Below are positions 1 to 8,725 of a DNA stretch of 64,000 bases, one piece after another. Both the position numbers and the translations under genes were made by a program. Each line of letters opens with the position of its first letter. Within the stretch, counting starts at the first letter, position 1. Below the pieces are notes generated by a model. The model saw only the letters and a list, made by a program, of their open reading frames with translations. It did not search any database and was not told the DNA's origin. Source of the DNA: Acidobacteriota bacterium (GTDB taxonomy: Bacteria > Acidobacteriota > Thermoanaerobaculia > Multivoradales > JAGPDF01); the NCBI GenBank assembly GCA_014584695.1, contig JACTMI010000009.1, forward strand, positions 1-64,000, in the 5' to 3' direction.

Positions 1-61
1 TCCTCAGCGCTCGAAAACCACGTGGCAACCCCTTTCGACCAAGCAACTTGGAGCAGCCACT
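1..61 (+). promoter_or_regulatory. Probable 3' end of the CRISPR leader
   Basis: These 61 bases abut the first intact repeat and contain no repeat copy, although a 36-nt spacer would have placed one ending near position 25. The array therefore starts here. The opposite end carries the decayed repeat, which marks it as leader-distal, so this side should be the leader. Most of the leader, and any adjacent cas genes, would lie left of the window. Confidence 0.6.
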
Positions 62-275
62 GTCATCCGAGGCGCGAAGCCTCGGCCCCATTGAAGCGTC
101 GGCGCGATCTCGACCAACGGCACGGTCGACGCCGTCATCCGAGGCGCGAAGCCTCGGCCCCATTGAAGCAAGCGGACGTCGCAAACATCCGCGCGGCGAT
201 GGTCGTCATCCGAGGCGCGAAGCCTCGGCCCCATTGAAGCCACCGCTCGACCGCCTGGCTCGCCCTGCTGCTCAT

Positions 276-321
276 GTCATCCGAGGCGCGAAGCCTCGGC
301 CCCCCTCGGCCCCATTGAAGC
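276..321 (+). repeat. CRISPR repeat 4 with a 10-bp internal duplication
   Basis: This copy is 46 nt rather than 36. After the hairpin the sequence CCCTCGGCCC is present twice, so the distance between the stem and the ATTGAAGC end grows by 10 nt. The three newer leader-side repeats are normal, so the change arose in situ after integration or was not copied forward. Confidence 0.95.
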
Positions 322-3300
322 GCCAAGGGCTATGCCTACGACTTGATCGTCAAGACGGTCATCCGAGGCGCGAAGCCTCGGCCCCATTGAAGCAACCTCG
401 AACCGCTGAAGTGGGATGCGCCCGAGATGGTCATCCGAGGCGCGAAGCCTCGGCCCCATTGAAGCCGCATGTGCGCGGCGCGCCACTGCTCGTTCGCGGG
501 CGTCATCCGAGGCGCGAAGCCTCGGCCCCATTGAAGCAGGACGTGCTCGACGCCACCAACGAGCGCGTGAAGGGTCATCCGAGGCGCGAAGCCTCGGCCC
601 CATTGAAGCGTTGGTGGCCTGATCCGCTGGCTTCTTGGCCCGACCGAGTCATCCGAGGCGCGAAGCCTCGGCCCCATTGAAGCTTGTAGCGCTCGCGCCA
701 GCAGCGCCGAAACTGGGAGTGTCATCCGAGGCGCGAAGCCTCGGCCCCATTGAAGCGATGGTAGCGGCGCACGAGGCCGAGAACACCAAGCTGGTCATCC
801 GAGGCGCGAAGCCTCGGCCCCATTGAAGCCAGGTCGGAGAGCTGCTGGAGATCCGTGGCGGGAAGGTCATCCGAGGCGCGAAGCCTCGGCCCCATTGAAG
901 CGCGTGAGGATCTCCTCAGCTCGCGCATAGCTGCGGCGTCATCCGAGGCGCGAAGCCTCGGCCCCATTGAAGCCTCGACGCTGGCTGAGCGGGCCTTGCG
1001 GAGCCGAGCTGTCATCCGAGGCGCGAAGCCTCGGCCCCATTGAAGCCAGATCCGGAACGTCAAGGGGATCCACGCCTTCGAGTCATCCGAGGCGCGAAGC
1101 CTCGGCCCCATTGAAGCGCGAGCAGAGCCGCGGCCTCGCGCGCCTCGTCGGTCGGTCATCCGAGGCGCGAAGCCTCGGCCCCATTGAAGCGAGCACTTCG
1201 GCGAGCTCCAACTCGAAGTCGGGGAGGTCATCCGAGGCGCGAAGCCTCGGCCCCATTGAAGCGAACTCGTCACGATGGGCGACGATCGCGTCCGGCCGGT
1301 CATCCGAGGCGCGAAGCCTCGGCCCCATTGAAGCAACCAGGATGGCGGCGACTTCACCGGCACGCTCACCGGTCATCCGAGGCGCGAAGCCTCGGCCCCA
1401 TTGAAGCAAGCCGAGCGCCATCGGCTCCATGCCCTCCTCGGCGTCATCCGAGGCGCGAAGCCTCGGCCCCATTGAAGCGAGAAGCCGCCCTCGTAGACCG
1501 CCAGCACAGCCTCGTCATCCGAGGCGCGAAGCCTCGGCCCCATTGAAGCAGCCAGGTCGGCGAGAGATTCGTGAGGCGCACGCGGGTCATCCGAGGCGCG
1601 AAGCCTCGGCCCCATTGAAGCCAGGCGACGTGATACCAGCGCTTCGCAGCGACCGTGTCATCCGAGGCGCGAAGCCTCGGCCCCATTGAAGCGCCCACTC
1701 CTGCTGCTTCGCGACCGCTGGCTGGTATGTCATCCGAGGCGCGAAGCCTCGGCCCCATTGAAGCGCTCGGGGTGGTGGTCAGCCCGCCGGGATCAGCCGC
1801 GTCATCCGAGGCGCGAAGCCTCGGCCCCATTGAAGCTTGCGCAGGAAGTCGAGGGTCTCGGCGAGGCCGGCGTCATCCGAGGCGCGAAGCCTCGGCCCCA
1901 TTGAAGCGCGTCGCGTCGCGGCCGCCCCTGCCCTGCTCCCCAGGTCATCCGAGGCGCGAAGCCTCGGCCCCATTGAAGCATGTAGGTCGTCAATGGCAGG
2001 AACGAGGGACCGAACGTCATCCGAGGCGCGAAGCCTCGGCCCCATTGAAGCTGCGAGGCGCCCACGGTCAGGCTCTCCGGATCGCGCGTCATCCGAGGCG
2101 CGAAGCCTCGGCCCCATTGAAGCACGCCCTTCTGGATCGCATCCTCGACGCTCCAGTCGTCATCCGAGGCGCGAAGCCTCGGCCCCATTGAAGCCTGGCC
2201 CGCCGCCTCCCCCGGCACCTGGGCCGGCACGTCATCCGAGGCGCGAAGCCTCGGCCCCATTGAAGCTTGGGGATGTCCGCAGACACGAGCGCGCGGAACG
2301 CCGTCATCCGAGGCGCGAAGCCTCGGCCCCATTGAAGCTCCGGGCCGGTCAGCGTGCCGCTAGCCGGCGATGGCGTCATTCGAGGCGCGAAGCCTCGGCC
2401 CCATTGAAGCTGGCAAGTGCGAGCCGACGGCTCGGTGACTTGGGTTGTCATCCGAGGCGCGAAGCCTCGGCCCCATTGAAGCAGGACGACCTTCTGCGTG
2501 AGCGCGTTGCCGGAGACGCGTCATCCGAGGCGCGAAGCCTCGGCCCCATTGAAGCTACGTGATGTTCGCGAAGCCGGCATCGGCCAGCTTGTCATCCGAG
2601 GCGCGAAGCCTCGGCCCCATTGAAGCGAGAAAGATCTGCGCCTGCTCGTAGCGACGACGAGGTCATCCGAGGCGCGAAGCCTCGGCCCCATTGAAGCGGG
2701 ATAGGACTCGGGCGATACGCCCACCGCAACCGAGTCATCCGAGGCGCGAAGCCTCGGCCCCATTGAAGCGGACGAAGTGCCGCGCGATCACGGACGCGCA
2801 GCTCGTCATCCGAGGCGCGAAGCCTCGGCCCCATTGAAGCGGAGTGGCCGAGGGAGCGCAGAACCGCGACGAGCCGGTCATCCGAGGCGCGAAGCCTCGG
2901 CCCCATTGAAGCGCGAGTGCCTGAGCGCATCCGCAACCAGCTCACAGAGCGTCATCCGAGGCGCGAAGCCTCGGCCCCATTGAAGCGGTGGGTTCCGCAG
3001 CGGTCACGCCCGCTGCGTCCTCGTCATCCGAGGCGCGAAGCCTCGGCCCCATTGAAGCCAGCGTACCCGTCTTTCCCTCTTCGGTCGCCGCGGCGTCATC
3101 CGAGGCGCGAAGCCTCGGCCCCATTGAAGCGCGTCGCGCCGTGGCCGCCCCTGCCCGGCGCCCCAGACGTCATCCGAGGCGCGAAGCCTCGGCCCCATTG
3201 AAGCCGCGGCGTGCCCGACTTCCACGACCTCGCGGACAACGTCATCCGAGGCGCGAAGCCTCGGCCCCATTGAAGCGAGCGTGTCGACATGGCCGGCCGC

Positions 3301-4973
3301 CGGCGTGGCAAGTCATCCGAGGCGCGAAGCCTCGGCCCCATTGAAGCCGGTCCCACTCCGACCTCGGCGGCGGCCGCACGCCCGTCATCCGAGGCGCGAA
3401 GCCTCGGCCCCATTGAAGCGCGGTGGCCTGGCGGACGCCGCCGCGGGCGCCAGCAAGTCATCCGAGGCGCGAAGCCTCGGCCCCATTGAAGCGGTGCTGG
3501 CGGATCTCCTCTTCGCGCAGGCAGTGCAGGTCATCCGAGGCGCGAAGCCTCGGCCCCATTGAAGCCTGACCGAGACGACGAGGGTCACGAGCTGCCGCGT
3601 CGTCATCCGAGGCGCGAAGCCTCGGCCCCATTGAAGCCATTCGCGGTCAGCCAGAAGTGGCGAATCTCGTCGAGTCATCCGAGGCGCGAAGCCTCGGCCC
3701 CATTGAAGCCATGGTCAGACCTCCTTGCTCTTGCGTGGGAAGACTCGGTCATCCGAGGCGCGAAGCCTCGGCCCCATTGAAGCACCGCCGCGGAGGGAGT
3801 AGGCCCGCTGGCCGACGCCGTCATCCGAGGCGCGAAGCCTCGGCCCCATTGAAGCCAGGTATTCGCGGCGTTCGCCAAGCGGAACGCAGCGTCATCCGAG
3901 GCGCGAAGCCTCGGCCCCATTGAAGCTCCACAGATTTTGCCGCGATCACCGCGAAAATTACCGTCATCCGAGGCGCGAAGCCTCGGCCCCATTGAAGCTG
4001 GGCGCTCGGCGCGATTCGCTCACCGTGCCGCGCGGTCATCCGAGGCGCGAAGCCTCGGCCCCATTGAAGCCGGGATCGATAGACGGCCCAAGAGCCGCAG
4101 GAAGGCGGTCATCCGAGGCGCGAAGCCTCGGCCCCATTGAAGCACCACGGTGAACGAGCCATTGTTTTCGACAGCCAACCGTCATCCGAGGCGCGAAGCC
4201 TCGGCCCCATTGAAGCCTCGAGCACATGTACCACGGCGCCGAGCGGACGAACCGTCATCCGAGGCGCGAAGCCTCGGCCCCATTGAAGCCACGGTGAGCC
4301 CGGGCGCTCCGCAGTCCCTCCGCTGGTCATCCGAGGCGCGAAGCCTCGGCCCCATTGAAGCTGGATCCTGTTCCCTAGAGTGCCGCCGAGCGAGACGCGT
4401 CATCCGAGGCGCGAAGCCTCGGCCCCATTGAAGCGGATGCTCGCGACCGGTCACGAACGTGGTCCTGTGGGTCATCCGAGGCGCGAAGCCTCGGCCCCAT
4501 TGAAGCATCAAGATCATCAGCGACTCGGCAACCGAGGTGGTCGTCATCCGAGGCGCGAAGCCTCGGCCCCATTGAAGCCCGGGCATCGGTCTCCTCGACA
4601 TGGCGTGCGAGGCGTCATCCGAGGCGCGAAGCCTCGGCCCCATTGAAGCGACGGATCGGATCAGCTTCGACATGAGAGCCTCCAGGTCATCCGAGGCGCG
4701 AAGCCTCGGCCCCATTGAAGCAGGATGCCGGGCGACGTGTTCCCGGAGACCGTGGGGGTCATCCGAGGCGCGAAGCCTCGGCCCCATTGAAGCTGGGCGC
4801 TGGGTGCGGTTCGTGCGGCGGCGCGGGCCGTCATCCGAGGTGCGAAGCCTCGGCCCCATTGAAGCGAGGTCGAGGGCCGCGGCTGCGACCCCCAGAAGCT
4901 CGTCATCCGAGGCGCGAAGCCTCGGCCCCATTGAAGCCGGGCTATCGCCTGAGCTGCGCGGAAGACGATGCGG

Positions 4974-5009
4974 GTCATCCGAGGTGCGAAGCCTCGGCCC
5001 CGTTGGAGT
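4974..5009 (+). repeat. Decayed terminal CRISPR repeat
   Basis: The last repeat keeps the first 28 bases with one change (GAGGTGCG), but its end reads CCGTTGGAGT instead of CCATTGAAGC. Degeneration at one end is typical of the leader-distal terminus, and it sets the array orientation as plus strand. Confidence 0.9.
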
Positions 5010-5084
5010 GGGCATGGCTGCGTCTACGGGCGGAGGCGGAGGGGCAGCACGCGTGCTTCAGCGGAGGATGCCGACGCCGTACTG

Positions 5085-5432
5085 CTAGAAACGGTCGTCC
5101 GCCGTGGCCAGCACGAGGGCTTCGACGCTGGCCTGCGCGAGGAGCAGGCGATCGAAGGGGTCGTCGTGATGGCGCGGTAGCTTGCCGGCGACCTGCGCGT
5201 GGCGGGCCGAGATTGGCAGCTCCGAGAAGCCGTTGGCGGCGATCTCGGCGACCAGGTCCCCTTCGACCGCGAGCTTGCCCAGAGCGGCCTTGATGGCGGC
5301 TTCCCAAATCGAGGCGGCGCTCACGAGGACTTCGCTGCGTGGTGCGGATACGGCCGCGCGCGCGCGGGGTCCGAGCCGCCGATCGTCTCGCAGACACCAG
5401 GGAAAGATGTGGGTTTCGAGCAGAATCCTCGA
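5085..5432 (-). pseudogene. Decayed PIN-domain (VapC-type) toxin
   Basis: The frame encodes about 115 residues resembling VapC-type RNases that pair with Phd antitoxins. It opens RILLETHIFPW, contains SAASIWEAAIK and DPFDRLLLAQA, and ends LATADDRF. Three defects are visible. The family's first catalytic Asp (normally LLDTH) is Glu. No ATG, GTG or TTG exists near the expected start, where the codon is TCG at 5430-5432. The protein stops about ten residues before the usual C-terminus. A single T at 5431 (minus strand) would restore a TTG start and, in the upstream frame, a TGA stop for the antitoxin. It lies directly downstream of the antitoxin gene and 75 bp from the CRISPR end. I infer an inactive toxin relic. 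Confidence 0.75.
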
Positions 5433-5668
5433 TCCGACTCGCCCCGGAAGGCGCGCGCGACCGCCTCCGGCAAGGGGGCGTCGAAGTCGCTGGCGATCCG
5501 CACCTTGCCCTTGAGCCGGCCGGGCCGTCGTGGCTGGTCCTCGAAGCCGATCAGCCGGGCGACCGGCTTGCCGCCGCGCGTGATGACGAGCGCCGCACCC
5601 GCCTCGGCCTCGACGAGCAGGCGGGGGAGGTGTGTCTTGGCCTGGTTCACGGTCACCGATTTCGACAT
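5321..5668 (-). CDS. Phd/YefM-family antitoxin, stop codon apparently lost
   Basis: The N-terminal 75-80 residues match Phd/YefM antitoxins: MSKSVTVNQAKTHLPRLL, then ITRGGKPVARLIGFE, then the linker PGRLKGKVRIASDFDAPLP. This domain dimerises, binds its own promoter and neutralises the PIN toxin through its C-terminal tail. The homologous region ends at FRGESD near 5433. The next codon is CGA where TGA is expected, so the frame reads through about 37 more residues in the toxin region's other frame before stopping at 5321. The start at 5668 fits the family N-terminus. If translated, the protein has an unnatural tail. This may be a retained repressor or a relic. Confidence 0.75.
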   Translation of the reverse strand: MSKSVTVNQAKTHLPRLLVEAEAGAALVITRGGKPVARLIGFEDQPRRPGRLKGKVRIASDFDAPLPEAVARAFRGESDRGFCSKPTSFPGVCETIGGSDPARARPYPHHAAKSS

Positions 5669-5810
5669 GGATGACTAGTTTGGTCCACGTGGCCACACGA
5701 GATCGAGCCGCGGTCGGCGGGCGTGCCCTGGGCCGGCGACCGCTCGGCTGGTGGGCGCCAGCTCGACGGGTCTTCATCGGTGATTCCGGCGAAGCGCCGC
5801 GTTGGAGTCG

Positions 5811-6326
5811 CTACTTGCAGGTTCTGGAGCGCTTCTTGACCAGCTTCTCGAGCTCGCCACCGGCTTGCTTTCGACGGAGCTCCTCGAGGGCCGGGATCTC
5901 GTCGACGGTTGCGGCGGCTCTCATGGAGTCGTAGGCGCGGAGCGTGCCTTCGATGCCGGCGGCGTAGGTGGCGGGGCTGCGGGCCTTGGCCTTTGGATTC
6001 TCGATCAGGAAGGCGGCCTGGGCGTAGGCCTGGTGGATCGCGAGCTCGGGCGGAACGGCGGCGAGCTCCTCCGGCGTGCCGAGGAGGTCCGGGCACAGAC
6101 TGACGGTGAGATCCGGGACCTCCACCAACCAGAGCGTGAGCCAGGCGCGGGCCGGCTTGGCTTCGGGAGCCGAGGGGTTCTTCTCGAGCAGGTCGACGAG
6201 CTCGAGCGCCTTCGCTCGCTCCTCGGGAGTGGAGGGGCCCCGGTCCGCCGCGGCGGCGCTCGCCGCCAGCAGGAAGCCGATCGCGAGGGCGGCGAGCTTC
6301 CCACAGAGTGGGTTACGGTTCGGCAT
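5811..6326 (-). CDS. Secreted protein of unknown function
   Basis: This is a 171-residue protein with a clear signal peptide: basic MPNRNPLCGK, a hydrophobic stretch LAALAIGFLLAASAAAA and a likely cut before DRG. The mature part is alpha-helical in character, with repeated Ala/Glu/Leu and Pro-rich turns, one Cys near the middle and one near the end. The internal Met is preferred as start over the longer frame because GGAGAGG lies about five bases upstream. I do not recognise the family. It stands alone between the decayed toxin-antitoxin pair and an ATPase gene. Confidence 0.75.
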   Translation of the reverse strand: MPNRNPLCGKLAALAIGFLLAASAAAADRGPSTPEERAKALELVDLLEKNPSAPEAKPARAWLTLWLVEVPDLTVSLCPDLLGTPEELAAVPPELAIHQAYAQAAFLIENPKAKARSPATYAAGIEGTLRAYDSMRAAATVDEIPALEELRRKQAGGELEKLVKKRSRTCK

Positions 6327-6500
6327 CGGTTCCTCTCCGCCGGTCGCTGCGACCATCGGTGGGAAGCGGCTCTCCGGGTTCGCGGTGCGCCGCTGAGCCC
6401 TGGCCGGAGTCGATGGGCCGGCGGCCCGGAGTCGAGCCTACCAGCCGACGAGCGGCACGCGCCCCTGGAGACTGGGGTCCACCTCGCGCACCGAGCGGGC

Positions 6501-7754
6501 TCAGACGATTCGCCACCAGGGGACCGCCAGGACGCGATCTTCGAGGCGGATGGTCTCGTTGCCGGCGTGGAGCAGGAGGGCGGCTCGAGCGGCTGGGGAG
6601 TGCGTCGCGAGAAAGGTCAGCAGATGCCGGGCGTCCCGGTGGCTGGGGCGTGTCGTGGCCTTGACCTCGATCGGCAGCAGCGTGCGACCGGCCTCGATGA
6701 CGAAGTCGACCTCTTCCTGGTTGGCCGTGCGCCAGTGACAGATCCCCGGACGGGGGGCGACCAGCTCGCGCCAGGCGAGCAGGTCCGAGAGGATCAGGTT
6801 CTCGAGGTGGGCGCCGGTCGCGTCGCCGCCCGCGAGGTGGCGGGCGAGGGCGACGTCCGACCAGTAGAGCTTGGGACTCTTGACGATGCGCTTCGTGCGG
6901 CTCGCCGCGTAGGGCTCGACCCGGACGAGCTGACAGGAGGTCTCGAGCAGGTTGAGCCAGCGGTGCACCGTCGGGCGCGAGATCGCGAGGTCGCGCGCGA
7001 GATCCGCCTGGTTGACGATCGTGCCTGCGCGCAGCGCCGCCGCGCGCATCAGACGGCGGAAGTCGCCCAGCGCATCGATGCGCGCGAGAGTCTGGAGGTC
7101 CCGCTCGAGATAGGTCTCGACGTAGCCGTCGAACCAGCGGGCGCGTGCCGCGGGCGTCGCCAGCTCGTGCGCCGGGACGGGCAGCCCACCGATCGCCGCG
7201 ACCTCCCGCCAGTCTTCCGCCGTGGCCTGCCGCCGACCGAGCAGCGCCTCCCACTCGTCGATCGGCGCGGCCAGCAATCCACTCCAGGGCCCGGTGCGGC
7301 CGAAACCGAGGCGCTCTCCGCGCGTCAAGGGCCAGAGCCTGAGGTAGTACGCGCGGCCGGCGAGCGATTCCGAGACCCGCTCCATTAGCAGCAGGTTAGC
7401 CGAGCCGGTGAGCACGAAACGGCCCGGGTGTCGGGGGCGGTCCGCGTCGACCACGCGCTTGACCTCGAGCAGCAGATCCGGGGCTCGCTGGACCTCGTCC
7501 AGCACGAGTCGAGGGCCGCGCGCGAGCAGCGACCGGGGATCGCGTCGAGCCTGGTCGCGCAACTCGGCGTCGTCAAGCGTCAGGTAGAGATGCCCGGCGA
7601 GCGCCGGCAACGTCTGAACGAGCGTGCTCTTGCCGGTCTGACGCGCACCGATCACGGCCACCACGGGCTGCTCGGAGAGCGCCGTCGCCAGCGCTTCTCC
7701 GGCAGCGCGGGGAAGGGTCGCGGCTGAGCCATGGCGTGAACGATTTTCGTTCAT
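6501..7754 (-). CDS. AAA-family ATPase with DUF4143 domain
   Basis: This 417-residue protein belongs to the AAA_14/DUF4143 group of archaeal and bacterial ATPases. The N-terminal AAA domain has Walker A GARQTGKST near residue 35, Walker B VLDEVQRAPDLL near 85 and the sensor segment FVLTGSANLLLM. A winged-helix stretch follows around DLAISRPTVHRWLNLLE, and the C-terminal DUF4143 part contains GICHWRTANQEEVDFVIE, a PD-(D/E)XK-like arrangement. The role of the family is not firmly known; members often sit in mobile or toxin-antitoxin-rich regions, as here. The start at 7754 is chosen because it places the ATPase at the usual distance, although an in-frame ATG 20 codons upstream exists. A 16-bp direct repeat overlaps this start. 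Confidence 0.85.
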   Translation of the reverse strand: MNENRSRHGSAATLPRAAGEALATALSEQPVVAVIGARQTGKSTLVQTLPALAGHLYLTLDDAELRDQARRDPRSLLARGPRLVLDEVQRAPDLLLEVKRVVDADRPRHPGRFVLTGSANLLLMERVSESLAGRAYYLRLWPLTRGERLGFGRTGPWSGLLAAPIDEWEALLGRRQATAEDWREVAAIGGLPVPAHELATPAARARWFDGYVETYLERDLQTLARIDALGDFRRLMRAAALRAGTIVNQADLARDLAISRPTVHRWLNLLETSCQLVRVEPYAASRTKRIVKSPKLYWSDVALARHLAGGDATGAHLENLILSDLLAWRELVAPRPGICHWRTANQEEVDFVIEAGRTLLPIEVKATTRPSHRDARHLLTFLATHSPAARAALLLHAGNETIRLEDRVLAVPWWRIV

Positions 7755-7767
7755 GGCGTGAACGATT
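7730..7767. repeat. 16-bp direct repeat at the ATPase start, possible operator
   Basis: CATGGCGTGAACGATT occurs at 7730-7745 and again at 7752-7767, a 22-bp period of about two helical turns. Read on the minus strand, the pair also contains CGTTCA and TGAACG as inverted halves separated by five bases. The ATPase start codon lies inside the upstream copy. This is consistent with an autoregulatory site or simply a local duplication. Confidence 0.4.
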
Positions 7768-7850
7768 CTACCGAGAGACGCTTCGATTAACAAGCCGTTG
7801 GACCCGCGAGGCAATGACCTGCGGGAACGGTGTTCGCCCGCGGTCGCGAC

Positions 7851-8249
7851 TCAGGCGACGACGGTGAAGCCCGGAGCGTCGCCGAGGCGGCGGTCGAAGG
7901 TGTAAGTGGTCGACGCGTCGGCGGCGCGGGCGTGGAGGGAGAGGAGGTGGTCCGCGAGCTCGCCGCGGCCGGCGGCCACGGCGCCGAGGGCGGCGCGCAG
8001 ACGGCGGGGATCCTCGAAAGCGAAAATCGGATCGTCGGCGAGCTCGCGCAGCGTCGCCAGCCGTTCGGGCCCCGGCACGCGGTAGCTCGACCGCAGGACC
8101 CAGTCCAGCTCGCAGAGCACGATGTCGGTCAGCAGCACGCGCTCTTCGCGGCCGATCGCCTGCGCGAGCAACTGCTCGGCGGCGGCGCGCTGGCGTTCGT
8201 CGTCGGCGACCAGGAGACGGACGACGACGTTGGTGTCGAAGGCGATCAC
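7851..8249 (-). CDS. vapC: VapC-type PIN-domain RNase toxin
   Basis: This is a 132-residue PIN-domain protein and the predicted toxic RNase of a type II toxin-antitoxin pair. All four acidic metal ligands expected in the family are visible: D5 in FDTNVV, E47 in LCELDW, D100 in ELADHLL and D119 in YTFDRRL. Length is normal, so it looks intact. Its ATG overlaps the last four bases of the antitoxin gene (8246-8249), so the pair is translationally coupled. Expression should be controlled from the operator upstream of the antitoxin. Confidence 0.93.
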   Translation of the reverse strand: MIAFDTNVVVRLLVADDERQRAAAEQLLAQAIGREERVLLTDIVLCELDWVLRSSYRVPGPERLATLRELADDPIFAFEDPRRLRAALGAVAAGRGELADHLLSLHARAADASTTYTFDRRLGDAPGFTVVA

Positions 8250-8512
8250 CGGCCGCGCCGGGCGCGGGCGTTCTCGGCCGCGTGGTGCCGGCCGATCGCG
8301 GTGTCCATCTCCTCGACCGGGACCGGGGACGGCCGAGCGTAACCGCGCAGCCTGCCGACGAAGGTCGGGCGCGGCCGCCGCGGCGAGATCCGCAGCGTGC
8401 CGCCGGGCAGCAGCTCGAAGTCGAGCACGTCGCCCTGCTCGAGCCGCAGCCGGTCCCGGATCTCCTTGGGCACCGTCAATTGACCTTTCGAAGTGAGCGT
8501 AGCGCTGGGCAC
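8246..8512 (-). CDS. vapB: AbrB/MazE-type (VapB) antitoxin
   Basis: This 88-residue protein opens with a swapped-hairpin AbrB domain, visible as SATLTSKGQLTVPKEIRDRL followed by GDVLDFELLPGGTLRI. That domain binds operator DNA as a dimer. The C-terminal half, basic and Pro-rich, is the expected toxin-wrapping tail. The start is GTG at 8512, chosen because AAGGAGGG lies four bases upstream and because the AbrB domain begins immediately. The stop overlaps the vapC start. Confidence 0.93.
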   Translation of the reverse strand: MPSATLTSKGQLTVPKEIRDRLRLEQGDVLDFELLPGGTLRISPRRPRPTFVGRLRGYARPSPVPVEEMDTAIGRHHAAENARARRGR

Positions 8513-8518
8513 GAAGCC

Positions 8519-8558
8519 CTCCTTACTTCTCGACCAATCATAGCACTCGAGTAAGGAG
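8519..8558 (-). promoter_or_regulatory. vapBC promoter inside a perfect inverted-repeat operator
   Basis: CTCCTTACT at 8519-8527 and AGTAAGGAG at 8550-8558 form a perfect 9-bp inverted repeat. Its dyad centre is at 8538.5, within the minus-strand -10 hexamer TATGAT (8537-8542). One arm overlaps the Shine-Dalgarno of vapB. The -35 is weak (TGGCTG-like with a 16-bp spacer). This is the expected layout for AbrB-type antitoxin autorepression. Confidence 0.8.
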
Positions 8559-8686
8559 CAGCCAGGCGACCGGACGGGGCGGGTGACCTCCCTGACCCCC
8601 TTCGCGAGCGGCCGACCTCGAAGGAAGCCCCGGCGAGACTGTGGAAAGCGCCATCGCGCCGGCGGGCGCCACCGGCGGTAGGGTAG
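8559..8686. other. Intergenic stretch without a recognisable gene
   Basis: The gap 8513-8886 holds the vapBC operator at its left end and two hairpins at 8688-8752. In between no coding frame looks real on either strand, and no known RNA family was recognised. The presence of a plus-strand terminator just downstream makes a small plus-strand transcript possible here. From 8753 to 8886 I see nothing further. Confidence 0.5.
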
Positions 8687-8687
8687 G

Positions 8688-8715
8688 GCACGCCGCCGTT
8701 CCCTCGGCGGCGTGC
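8688..8715 (+). ncRNA. Strong hairpin, possible part of a small RNA
   Basis: GCACGCCGCC at 8688-8697 pairs perfectly with GGCGGCGTGC at 8706-8715 around an 8-nt loop, and it stands 10 nt before an intrinsic terminator. Two consecutive hairpins with no upstream plus-strand gene suggest the 3' part of a small RNA. No family was recognised. Confidence 0.35.
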
Positions 8716-8725
8716 TTCCCAGATT

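Larger units (their letters stand above)
62..5009 (+). CRISPR. CRISPR array, 69 repeats and 68 spacers
   Basis: I located 69 repeats with starts from 62 to 4974. The repeat is 36 nt, begins GTCATCCGAGGC and ends CCCCATTGAAGC. It holds a perfect 7-bp stem (CCGAGGC/GCCTCGG) around the loop GCGAA, and the ATTGAAGC end resembles the 3' handle of many class 1 (type I/III) repeats. Spacers are 35-38 nt, mostly 36. Nearly all repeats are identical. Exceptions are the repeat at 276-321 (10-bp internal duplication), the one at 2375 (C to T at repeat position 6), the one at 4830 (GAGGTGCG) and the terminal one. Many spacers are open in at least one frame, as expected for coding protospacers. Such a long homogeneous array suggests prolonged activity. 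Its subtype cannot be fixed without the cas genes, which are not in this window. Confidence 0.99.

Noticed and set aside
22-5088. Open reading frames through the CRISPR array with repeated RREASAPLK or GPRLRASDD peptides
   Set aside because: They are translations of the CRISPR repeat. The repeats carry no stop in several frames, and 72-bp periods (a multiple of three) keep frames open.
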